Origin: Lysobacterales bacterium
GTDB lineage: Bacteria; Pseudomonadota; Gammaproteobacteria; Xanthomonadales; Xanthomonadaceae
Direction of reading: 5' to 3'
Length of the DNA: 6,554 nt
NCBI GenBank assembly: GCA_015655035.1
Contig: JAATFS010000034.1
Coordinates: forward strand, 1 to 6,554
A program made the position numbers and the translations under genes. Positions 1 to 6,053 of the stretch are shown here, in pieces. Numbering within the stretch: position 1 is the stretch's first letter; each line of letters starts with the position of its first letter. The notes beneath the pieces are model-generated. The model ran no database searches, was not told the origin of the DNA, and worked only from the letters and a program-made list of their open reading frames with translations.

Positions 1-24
1 AAAGGGGGCGCGGCGACAGCCGCG
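1..24 (-). terminator. Possible Rho-independent terminator downstream of rnpB
   Basis: Bases 9-14 (CGCGGC) and 19-24 (GCCGCG) form a perfect 6-bp stem around a 4-base loop. Read on the minus strand, the stem is followed by CGCCCCCTTT, and the window ends there, so any further T-run lies outside and the call cannot be completed. A second, weaker hairpin lies between it and rnpB (31-35 TTTCC with 48-52 GGAAA, plus three inner pairs and one bulge), but it is followed by AATCCCC and is not a good terminator. Between them they fill the short trailer 1-54, which contains no gene. Confidence 0.35.
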
Positions 25-54
25 GGGATTTTTCCGCCTGGCGGGCGGGAAAGC

Positions 55-404
55 GGCGGAGCCGGCCGGTAAGCCGGGTTCTGTCGTGGACAGTCATTCG
101 TCTAGGCGCCGCGTCACCGCGGCGCTCGAGCAACCTACCCGGATCCAGCGCGGGCCACGCCAATGGATCCCTATTTGGTCTTGCTCCAGGTGGGGTTTGC
201 CGTGCCGGTCCGTTACCGGACTCGCGGTGCGCTCTTACCGCACCATTTCACCCTTACCGGCCCCCGAGGGGACGTAGGCGGTATCTTTCTGTTGCACTTT
301 CCGTCGGCTTGCGCCGCCCAGGCGTTACCTGGCACCTTGCCCTGTGGAGCCCGGACTTTCCTCGGCATCCTTGCGGATGACGCGACTGTCTGGCCGACTC
401 CGCC
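55..404 (-). ncRNA. rnpB: RNase P RNA (bacterial type A)
   Basis: This is the catalytic RNA of ribonuclease P, which removes 5' leaders from tRNA precursors together with the protein RnpA. The universally conserved parts are all visible on the minus strand. The 5' half of helix P4 with its J3/4 flank (AGGAAAGTCCGGGCTCC) lies at 362-346, and the 3' half of P4 (ACAGAACCCGGCTT) at 84-71. The AAGGGTGAAA segment and the GCGGTAAGAGCGCACCGCG P10-P11 core lie between. The L15 loop that binds the tRNA CCA end keeps GGGTAGG at 140-134. The ends are set by P1: 404-392 (GGCGGAGTCGGCC) pairs with 67-55. At about 350 nt it is slightly shorter than the 377 nt of E. coli, mainly because helix P3 is reduced. 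Exact ends are inferred from pairing and may be off by a few bases. Confidence 0.97.
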
Positions 405-410
405 GCGCGC

Positions 411-419
411 ATTGTCCCA
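411..419 (-). promoter_or_regulatory. Probable extended -10 promoter element of rnpB
   Basis: On the minus strand TGG followed by GACAAT occupies 419-411, an extended -10 arrangement (TGn plus a hexamer matching TATAAT at four of six bases). The hexamer ends six bases before the 5' end of rnpB deduced from the P1 helix, which is the spacing expected for a sigma-70 start. I see no good -35 match at 16-18 bases upstream, consistent with reliance on the TGn motif. The call rests on position and spacing, not on a strong consensus. Confidence 0.45.
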
Positions 420-473
420 CAGATGCGACATCCAGGCGCATCCACATGCACACCGCAGGCGGTTCCGGCCGCG

Positions 474-479
474 CATACT
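474..479 (+). promoter_or_regulatory. Possible -10 box giving a leaderless dehydrogenase mRNA
   Basis: CATACT (five of six to TATACT, four of six to TATAAT) ends seven bases before the ATG at 486, so a start of transcription at its usual distance would coincide with the first base of the coding region. No Shine-Dalgarno-like purine run precedes that ATG, which fits a leaderless transcript. The -35 is poor: the nearest partial match is TGCACA at 447-452, too far away at 21 bases. Confidence 0.25.
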
Positions 480-485
480 CCGGCC

Positions 486-1469
486 ATGCGCGCCATGCTG
501 CTACGCCATCAAGGCCACCCGCTGGAAGCGGCCACGCTGCCCGATCCGGCGCCTGGTCCCGGTGAAGTATTGATCCGCGTGGGCGCCTGCGGGGTGTGCC
601 GCACCGATCTTCACGTGGTCGATGGCGACCTGAGCTCGCCCACGCTGCCCCTGGTCCCGGGCCATGAGATCGTCGGCCGCGTCCTGGCCCTCGGCGATGG
701 CGTCGATTCACTGAAGGTCGGCCAGCGGGTCGGGGTCGGCTGGCTCGGGCATACCTGCCAACAGTGCGAGTACTGCGCCGACGGCCGGGAGAACCTCTGC
801 GACCATCCCGGCTTCACCGGCTACACCCGCAACGGTGGCTTCGCCGAGCTGGCACTGGCCGAGGCCCGCTTCACCTACCCCCTGCCGGACACCGGCGACG
901 ATGCCGAGGTCGCTCCGTTGCTATGCGCCGGACTGATCGGCTGGCGCTCGCTGGTGATGGCCGGCGCCGGCCACCGGCTGGGCATCTACGGCTTCGGCGC
1001 CGCCGGCCACCTGATCCTCCAGGTCGCGCGCTGGCAAGGCCGCGAAGTGCATGCCTTCACCCGCGCGCACGACCATGCTGCGCAGGCACTCGCGCTATCG
1101 CTGGGCGCCACTTCGGTCGGCGCTTCCGACCAGCCTTCGCCGGTGCCGCTGGACGCGGCCCTGATCTTCGCACCGGTGGGCGAGCTGGTACCGGTGGCAC
1201 TGCGTTCGGTACGCAAGGGCGGCCGGGTGGTGTGTGCCGGCATCCACATGAGCGATATCCCCAGCTTCCCCTACCGCTGGCTATGGGAGGAACGGCAATT
1301 GCTCTCGGTGGCGAACCTGACCCGCCAGGACGCGCATGACTTTCTGGCACGCGTGCCGACGATGGGTCTGCACGCGCAGGTTACCCGCTATCCATTGGCC
1401 CACGCCAACCAGGCCCTGTCGGATCTGCGTGACGGTCGATTGATTGGCGCAGCGGTGCTGATACCGTAA
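486..1469 (+). CDS. Zinc-dependent alcohol dehydrogenase (MDR family, CAD2/AdhA-like)
   Basis: A soluble medium-chain dehydrogenase/reductase of 327 residues that should interconvert alcohols and aldehydes with NAD(P)H. The N-terminal GroES-like domain has the catalytic zinc ligands Cys38 (in CGVCRTDLH), His60 with Glu61 (GHE), and Cys147 (PLLCAGLIG). The structural zinc lobe holds Cys91, Cys94, Cys97 and Cys105 with the family spacing. A Rossmann domain begins at G169-F-G-A-A-G174. The end of its second beta strand (VHAFTRA) lacks the acidic residue typical of NAD-specific enzymes, so NADP use is possible but unproved. The start at 486 (MRAMLLRHQG) was chosen because relatives begin here; the frame is open back to an ATG at 423, but those 21 extra residues are low-complexity and overlap the rnpB promoter region. 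It is divergent from rnpB and convergent with rsmI, 49 bases from its end. Natural substrate unknown. Confidence 0.93.
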   Translation: MRAMLLRHQGHPLEAATLPDPAPGPGEVLIRVGACGVCRTDLHVVDGDLSSPTLPLVPGHEIVGRVLALGDGVDSLKVGQRVGVGWLGHTCQQCEYCADGRENLCDHPGFTGYTRNGGFAELALAEARFTYPLPDTGDDAEVAPLLCAGLIGWRSLVMAGAGHRLGIYGFGAAGHLILQVARWQGREVHAFTRAHDHAAQALALSLGATSVGASDQPSPVPLDAALIFAPVGELVPVALRSVRKGGRVVCAGIHMSDIPSFPYRWLWEERQLLSVANLTRQDAHDFLARVPTMGLHAQVTRYPLAHANQALSDLRDGRLIGAAVLIP

Positions 1470-1518
1470 ATCGTCCACGATCCGGATCCGCAGCGCAGCG
1501 CGCGGCAACATTGGCCGA

Positions 1519-2340
1519 TCAACCGCCGTAAAGCGCCTTGCGCGAGGCGCCGGTGATCTCCGCCGCCAGCTTGGCGGCGGTCGACGGCGGCAGGTGATCG
1601 GTGAGCTTGGCGTAGACCCTGCGGCCTTCGGCCAGCTGCGCATCAGCATCGTCGCCCGCGCCCTGCACCATCACCACGAATTCGCCACGGCGCTGGTTGG
1701 GATCGGCGTCCACCTGGGCCTGCAGCTCGGCCAGGGTGCCATCGAGCACTGTCTCGAACAGCTTGGTCAGCTCCCGCGCCAGCACCGCGTGGCGCTCGTC
1801 GCCGAAGGCGCCGCGCAGGTCCACCAGCGACTCAGCGATGCGATGCGAAGACTCGTAGAACACCAGGGTGCGCGGCTCGCCGGCCAGCCGCGACAATCGC
1901 TCGCGCCGGGCCGAGGCCTTGGCCGGCAGGAAACCCTCGAAACTGAAACGGTCGCTGGGCAGGCCAGCCACGCTCAGCGCGGCGATCGCCGCACACGCGC
2001 CGGGCACTGGCGAGACCCGCACGCCGGCCTCGCGCGCGGCGCGTACCAGGCGGAACCCCGGGTCGCTGACCAGCGGAGTGCCGGCATCGCTGATCAACGC
2101 CAGCGACTCGCCAGCGAGTAGCCGGCCCACGATCCGCTGCGCCAACGCCTCCTCGTTGTGGTCGTGCAAGGCCACCAGCGGGCGCTCGATGCCGAAGTGC
2201 GACAGCAATTGCTTGCTGTGCCGGGTGTCCTCGGCACAAATCGCATCCACCCCGCGCAACACCTCCTGGGCGCGTGACGACAGATCGGCGAGATTGCCGA
2301 TGGGGGTGGCAACGACGTGCAGGGTTCCAGGGGAGGTCAT
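1519..2340 (-). CDS. rsmI: 16S rRNA (cytidine(1402)-2'-O)-methyltransferase
   Basis: RsmI methylates the 2'-hydroxyl of C1402 in the ribosomal P site using S-adenosylmethionine; with RsmH (N4 methylation) it tunes decoding accuracy. The protein has 273 residues. The tetrapyrrole-methylase-type fold shows its family blocks in order: VATPIGNLADLSSRA (10-24), AEDTRHSKQLL (36-46), HDHNE (59-63), the SAM-binding LISDAGTPLVSDPG (82-95), PVPGACAAIAAL (111-122), GLPSDRFSFEGFLP (126-139), FYESSHRI, and a C-terminal helical segment ending ASRKALYGG. The frame stays open far upstream on the minus strand, opposite lpoA, so the start was set by homology: MTSPGTLHVVATPIGN at 2340 places the first beta strand as in E. 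coli RsmI. The ribosome-binding site is weak (GGA about ten bases before). Divergent from lpoA, as in E. coli and Pseudomonas. Confidence 0.97.
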   Translation of the reverse strand: MTSPGTLHVVATPIGNLADLSSRAQEVLRGVDAICAEDTRHSKQLLSHFGIERPLVALHDHNEEALAQRIVGRLLAGESLALISDAGTPLVSDPGFRLVRAAREAGVRVSPVPGACAAIAALSVAGLPSDRFSFEGFLPAKASARRERLSRLAGEPRTLVFYESSHRIAESLVDLRGAFGDERHAVLARELTKLFETVLDGTLAELQAQVDADPNQRRGEFVVMVQGAGDDADAQLAEGRRVYAKLTDHLPPSTAAKLAAEITGASRKALYGG

Positions 2341-2364
2341 CAGCGGGCATTCCGGGGTCAAGGG

Positions 2365-2370
2365 TAGAAT
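2365..2370 (+). promoter_or_regulatory. Possible -10 box for lpoA operon
   Basis: TAGAAT differs from TATAAT at one base and lies in the 82-base spacer between divergent rsmI and lpoA. It would start transcription near 2377 and give a leader of about 45 bases. The expected -35 position (about 2341-2348) falls right at the rsmI start codon and shows no TTGACA-like sequence, so the promoter is unproved. No second promoter is evident before yraN or the oxidase. Confidence 0.35.
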
Positions 2371-2411
2371 CGTAGCGTCTTCATCGACTCGCCTGGGGCG
2401 GGCCCTGCCGA

Positions 2412-2426
2412 ATGGATCTGAAATGA
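2412..2426 (+). promoter_or_regulatory. lpoA ribosome-binding site inside a four-codon overlapping ORF
   Basis: GGAT at 2414-2417 lies five bases before the lpoA ATG at 2423 and is the only Shine-Dalgarno-like sequence there, supporting that start. The same bases form a tiny reading frame, ATG GAT CTG AAA TGA (2412-2426, peptide MDLK), whose stop overlaps the lpoA start as ATGA. Whether it is translated is unknown; chance is a good explanation. Confidence 0.4.
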
Positions 2427-4153
2427 ACAAGCGTTTCGCACGGATTACCGCACTGTCCCTGGCCGCGATGCTGGCCGCCGGTTGCGCCACCAGCAGCGTC
2501 ACGCAGACGGCCTCGCCCGCGCAGGCCGCTGCCTGGGCCCTGCTGGAACAGGGCAAGCCGCGCGAGGCAGCGCAGCAACTGGAAGACGCCGCCACTGGCG
2601 CCAGCGGTGCCCAGCGCAGCCGGCTGCTGGCCGGTGCCGCGTTCGCCTGGAACGAGGCCGGCGATGCCGCGCGTGCGCGGACCCTGGCCGCCGGGGTCAA
2701 TGCCCGGCATCTCTCCGGCGAGGACAAGGCGCGCTTCGCCCTGCTCAACGGCGAATGGGCGGTGGCCGACAAGCAGGCCGCGCCAGCGCTGCAATGGCTG
2801 GGCGACGCGCCGCAGGCGCTGCCGCAGGCACTGCAGCCGCGCTGGCAACTGGCACGTGCAGCAGCATTGGAGGCCACCGGCGACGCGTTCGCCGCCGCCG
2901 CCGCGCGCGCCCAGGCCGACATCGGCCTGAGCGACGCCGCGCGCAGCGACAACCAGCGCGCGATCGCGCGGCTGCTGGCCTCGCTGGACGACCCCACCCT
3001 GAGCAGCCGCACCGCCGCGCTGCCGGCCGGCGACCCGCTGTACAACTTCGCCGGCCGCGCACTGATCAGCCGCGGCCAGCCATTGCCGCGCCCGTTCGAG
3101 CGCGCCGGGCAAGCGGGCATCGACACCAGCCAGCGCCCGCCCGCCGACCGCGATGGCTATCGCCCGCCGGTGAAGCTGGCGGTGCTGCTGCCGCTGACCG
3201 GCAACCTGGCCACCGCCGCCGCACCGGTGCGCGACGGCCTGCTGGCCGCCTACTACGCCGAGACCCGGCGCCGCCCGGACATCCAGTTCATCGATACCGC
3301 CGGCACCGCGATCGGCGCCAATGCCGCCTACGACAAGGCGGTGGCCGCCGGTGCCGACTTCGTGGTCGGGCCGCTGGGCCGCGACGAGGTCAGCGCCTTG
3401 TTCGCGCGCCAGGCATTGAGCGTGCCCATGCTGGCATTGAACCGCCCGATCGACGCCAGGACGCCTCCCTCGGGTAGTGCCGCGTTCTCGCTGGCACCCG
3501 AGGACGACGGCATCATCGCCGCCGAATACCTGCTCGCGCGCGAGCGCCGCAACGTACTGCTGATCGGCACGGGCGACGACACCGGCAAGCGTGCGACGGC
3601 GGCTTTCCGCGAACGTTTCACCGAACGCGGCGGCAGCGTGGCCGGCAGCATCAGCGTGGCCGACGCCCCCGGCGACATCGCCGCGCAACTACGCAACTAC
3701 GGCACCGCCGATGCGGTGTTCCTGGCCGTGCGCGGCGGCACCGCGCGGGCGCTGGCGCCGCAATTGGCGCTGGCCGGATTCGCCGCCAAGAGCCGGGTCG
3801 GCACCTCGCAACTGGTGAGTGGCACCGGCAAGCCCGAAGACGATCTGCTGCTGGACGGCATCGTCTACCCGAGCGAGACCTGGAGCGCCACCGGCGTGGC
3901 CGGACTGCCCTCCGCGTCGCAGGTGGCCGGGATGCTGCCCAGCGCGCGCGGGCCGGCCTCGCGCCTGTTCGCGTTCGGCTTCGATGCGTGGAAGATCAGC
4001 GCCTATCTGGAAAAACTCGCCTCCGGCAACGAAGGCGGCCTGCGTGGCGCCACCGGCACCCTGCATCTGGACGGCTTCGGCAACGTGCTGCGCACGCCGG
4101 CATGGTCCACCTTCAGTGGCGGCCACCCGATGCCGATCGCCGACAACCGTTGA
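2423..4153 (+). CDS. lpoA: Penicillin-binding protein activator LpoA (outer-membrane lipoprotein)
   Basis: LpoA is anchored in the outer membrane and reaches through the peptidoglycan to stimulate a class A penicillin-binding protein (PBP1A in E. coli and Pseudomonas). The 576-residue product opens with a lipoprotein signal: basic MNKRFAR, a hydrophobic stretch, and a lipobox ending AAGC with the lipidated Cys21; Ala at +2 predicts outer-membrane sorting. Residues about 25-235 are an alanine-rich helical region fitting the TPR-like domain. From about 250 (VKLAVLLPLTGN) follows the LppC domain with a periplasmic-binding-protein type I fold, including DFVVGPLGRDEV near 312-323, ALNRP, and FAFGFDAWK near 516-524. 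E. coli LpoA has 678 residues; the shorter size is like that of Haemophilus. The start is supported by the signal peptide and by GGAT five bases upstream. First gene of a probable lpoA-yraN-oxidase operon. Confidence 0.95.
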   Translation: MNKRFARITALSLAAMLAAGCATSSVTQTASPAQAAAWALLEQGKPREAAQQLEDAATGASGAQRSRLLAGAAFAWNEAGDAARARTLAAGVNARHLSGEDKARFALLNGEWAVADKQAAPALQWLGDAPQALPQALQPRWQLARAAALEATGDAFAAAAARAQADIGLSDAARSDNQRAIARLLASLDDPTLSSRTAALPAGDPLYNFAGRALISRGQPLPRPFERAGQAGIDTSQRPPADRDGYRPPVKLAVLLPLTGNLATAAAPVRDGLLAAYYAETRRRPDIQFIDTAGTAIGANAAYDKAVAAGADFVVGPLGRDEVSALFARQALSVPMLALNRPIDARTPPSGSAAFSLAPEDDGIIAAEYLLARERRNVLLIGTGDDTGKRATAAFRERFTERGGSVAGSISVADAPGDIAAQLRNYGTADAVFLAVRGGTARALAPQLALAGFAAKSRVGTSQLVSGTGKPEDDLLLDGIVYPSETWSATGVAGLPSASQVAGMLPSARGPASRLFAFGFDAWKISAYLEKLASGNEGGLRGATGTLHLDGFGNVLRTPAWSTFSGGHPMPIADNR

Positions 4154-4157
4154 CCCC

Positions 4158-4541
4158 ATGAGCAGCGACCGGCGCGCACGCGGCGCGGCCATCGAGGCGG
4201 CGGCACGCCGCCACCTGGAGCGGGCCGGCCTGACCCCATTGGCCGCCAACGCGCAGTTCCGTGGCGGCGAACTCGATCTGGTGATGCGTGAACCCGGCGC
4301 GAGCGGCATGGCCACCGTGGTGTTCGTGGAGGTGCGCTACCGCCGCGACGACCGCCATGGCGGCGGCGCGGCCTCGGTCGATCTGCGCAAGCGCCGCAAG
4401 CTGGTGGTGGCCGCGCAGCTGTTCCTGGCGGCACACCCCGCGCTGGCACAGGCGTCGTGCCGCTTCGACGTGGTCGAGGCAAGCGGCGAGCCACCGGCGC
4501 TGAACTGGATCAAGGATGCGTTCCGTCTCGACGATTGCTGA
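4158..4541 (+). CDS. yraN: YraN / UPF0102 family protein, nuclease-like
   Basis: A small soluble protein of 127 residues in the UPF0102 family, which resembles the PD-(D/E)XK/Holliday-junction-resolvase fold; its cellular role is not settled, although a nuclease function is often suggested. The diagnostic residues are present: Glu13 in the first helix, the N-x-x-F-R-G-G-E-L-D motif with Glu38 and Asp40, and FVEVRYRR with Glu58 and Arg60 (E. coli YraN has the same FVEVRYRR, so Arg in place of Lys is normal). The C-terminus carries the family signature WIKDAF (117-122) before a short acidic tail. It starts four bases after the lpoA stop without a clear ribosome-binding site, pointing to translational coupling. 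The lpoA-yraN pair is conserved in E. coli and Pseudomonas. Confidence 0.94.
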   Translation: MSSDRRARGAAIEAAARRHLERAGLTPLAANAQFRGGELDLVMREPGASGMATVVFVEVRYRRDDRHGGGAASVDLRKRRKLVVAAQLFLAAHPALAQASCRFDVVEASGEPPALNWIKDAFRLDDC

Positions 4542-4613
4542 ACCGCCCTTCTTCGACGCCCCCACCCAGCCGCCGCGCGGCCGCATGTCCGCACCGCCGC
4601 CCGCCGTAACCGA

Positions 4614-6008
4614 ATGCCTACCATGACTGTTCCGCTTCCCTCCCCTTTCGTGCAACAGCTGTCCGCGCTTCTCGGCCCGCAAGGCTGGCTGAGCGACGCT
4701 GCCAGCCGGCGCCACTACGGCGAGGACGACTCGCGGCGCTGGGCCCTGGCCGATGCGGTTGCGTTGCCGCGCGACGTCGACGATGTGGTGGCGATCGTGC
4801 AAGCCTGTCGCGCGCATGGCGTGCCGCTGGTGGCGCGCGGTGCCGGCACCGGCACCGCCGCCGCTGCAGTGCCGTTCGGCGGCGGCGTGGTGATGGCGAT
4901 GACCCGGATGAACCGCATCCTGGCCTTACGTCCGGCTGACCGCTGCGCCGTGGTCCAGCCCGGCGTGCTCAATGGCGAATTGCAGCAGGCGCTGATGCCA
5001 CACGGCCTGTTCTGGCCCCCGGATCCGACCAGCGCGGATATTTGCAGCATCGGCGGCAATCTGGCCTGCAATGCCGGCGGCCCGCGCGCGGTCAAGTACG
5101 GTGCCACCCGCGACAACGTACTCGGGCTGGTCGCAGTCACCGGTACCGGCGAGGTGATCCGCTGCGGCGGTGCCTATACCAAGGATGCCACCGGCTACGA
5201 CCTCACCCATCTGCTGGTCGGCAGCGAAGGCACGCTGGCGATCATCGTCGAGGCCACGCTGAAGCTGTCGCCGCGCCCGCTGGCGCAGGCGGGGCTACGC
5301 GCGTTCTATCGCGATGCGACCAGCGCGGCGGCCGCAGTGTCGCGGATCATGGCGCAACCCACCACCCCGACGATGCTGGAGTTCATGGATCGCAATGCGA
5401 TCGCGCTGCTGCGCCGCAACGGCACCGACGTGCCGGAGGCCGGGGCGATGCTGCTGATCGAAGCCGACGGCAGTCACGACACCTTGCCGTACGCACTGGA
5501 AGCGCTGGCCGCGGCAGCCGAAGGCGACGGCCTGCTGTCGCTGGACGTAGCCGCCGACGGCAGCGCGCGCGACCGGTTGTGGGCCGCGCGCAAGGCGTTG
5601 TCGCCAGCGCTGCGCACGATCAAGCCGGGCAAGATCAACGAAGACGTGGTGGTGCCGGTATCGCGCATCCCCGAGCTGGTCGCGGGCGTGGAAGTGCTGG
5701 CCACGGAATTCGATCTACCGATCGTTGCGTTCGGACATGCCGGCAATGGCAATCTGCACGTCAACATCATGTACCAGCCCGACGACGCCTCCGAACACGC
5801 GCGTGCGCATGCGGCATTGCCGCGGTTGTTCGCGCTGGTGCTGGCGCTGGAAGGCACCTTGTCGGGCGAGCACGGCATTGGCGTGGCCAAGCGCGATTTC
5901 ATGGCGCAGGCATTCAGCGCGCCAACGCTGGCGGCAATGCGCGCGATCAAGGCGGCGCTCGATCCGGACGGCATCCTCAACCCCGGCAAGGTACTGCCGG
6001 ACCTGTAG
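4614..6008 (+). CDS. FAD-binding oxidase, D-lactate / D-2-hydroxy-acid dehydrogenase type (GlcD family)
   Basis: A flavoprotein of 464 residues that should oxidise a D-2-hydroxy acid (D-lactate, glycolate or D-2-hydroxyglutarate are candidates) and pass electrons to the respiratory chain or another acceptor. The N-terminal PCMH-type FAD domain shows ALPRDVDDVVAIV, the pyrophosphate loop RGAGTGTAAAAVPFGGGVV (75-93), PPDPTSADICSIGGNLACNAGG (135-156) and GSEGTLAIIVEATLKL. The C-terminal FAD-oxidase cap has KINEDVVVPVSRIPEL, the metal/substrate motif GHAGNGNLHVN (His375, His382), GEHGIG (Glu419, His420) and the closing DPDGILNPGK. The loop reads TAAAA where many relatives have T-x-SGGA or TTGAA. 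An ATG at 4623 (MTVPLPS) is an equally possible start; neither has a visible ribosome-binding site. Same strand as yraN, 72 bases after it, so likely in the same transcript. Substrate cannot be told from sequence. Confidence 0.92.
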   Translation: MPTMTVPLPSPFVQQLSALLGPQGWLSDAASRRHYGEDDSRRWALADAVALPRDVDDVVAIVQACRAHGVPLVARGAGTGTAAAAVPFGGGVVMAMTRMNRILALRPADRCAVVQPGVLNGELQQALMPHGLFWPPDPTSADICSIGGNLACNAGGPRAVKYGATRDNVLGLVAVTGTGEVIRCGGAYTKDATGYDLTHLLVGSEGTLAIIVEATLKLSPRPLAQAGLRAFYRDATSAAAAVSRIMAQPTTPTMLEFMDRNAIALLRRNGTDVPEAGAMLLIEADGSHDTLPYALEALAAAAEGDGLLSLDVAADGSARDRLWAARKALSPALRTIKPGKINEDVVVPVSRIPELVAGVEVLATEFDLPIVAFGHAGNGNLHVNIMYQPDDASEHARAHAALPRLFALVLALEGTLSGEHGIGVAKRDFMAQAFSAPTLAAMRAIKAALDPDGILNPGKVLPDL

Positions 6009-6020
6009 CGACAGTCAGCA

Positions 6021-6040
6021 GCGGCGCGTTGCGGCGCCGC
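6021..6040. terminator. Hairpin between convergent genes, possible two-way terminator
   Basis: GCGGCGC (6021-6027) and GCGCCGC (6034-6040) form a perfect 7-bp all-GC stem with a six-base loop, in the 45-base gap between the convergent oxidase and siderophore-interacting genes. There is no T-run after it on either strand, so it does not meet the standard intrinsic terminator pattern; position and stability are the only support. Confidence 0.4.
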
Positions 6041-6053
6041 CTGCGCGGCCCCC

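Noticed and set aside
423..485. Upstream ATG giving a 348-residue dehydrogenase
   Set aside because: The extra 21 residues (MRHPGASTCTPQ...) do not resemble the family N-terminus and would run through the divergent promoter spacer.
86..573. Several plus- and minus-strand open frames across the RNase P RNA
   Set aside because: They lie on a structured RNA gene with fully recognisable conserved blocks; none has a domain or ribosome-binding site.
1479..1490. Palindromes GATCCGGATC and CGGATCCG between the dehydrogenase and rsmI
   Set aside because: Short overlapping palindromes with no T-run and no second copy; not enough for a terminator or operator call.
1560..1590. Strong GC inverted repeat near the 3' end of rsmI
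   Set aside because: It lies in codons for the Ala-rich conserved C-terminal helix (AAKLAAE) and is explained by coding sequence.
2356..2361. TTGACC on the minus strand as a -35 for rsmI
   Set aside because: The corresponding -10 would fall on the rsmI start codon, where no TATAAT-like sequence exists.
2341..3126. Long minus-strand open frame extending upstream of rsmI, opposite lpoA
   Set aside because: It simply continues the rsmI frame through GC-rich DNA. Its low-complexity Ala/Ser/Arg product has no domain, and RsmI homology begins at 2340.
2381..3688. 435-residue minus-strand open frame antisense to lpoA
   Set aside because: Its Gly/Ala/Arg/Gln-rich composition is that of a shadow frame. 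The plus strand encodes a well-supported LpoA with signal peptide and LppC domain.
4572..4584. GCCGCGCGGC palindrome and GCGGCCGC in the yraN-oxidase spacer
   Set aside because: Expected in DNA of this composition; no tract or repeat makes it a terminator or binding site.
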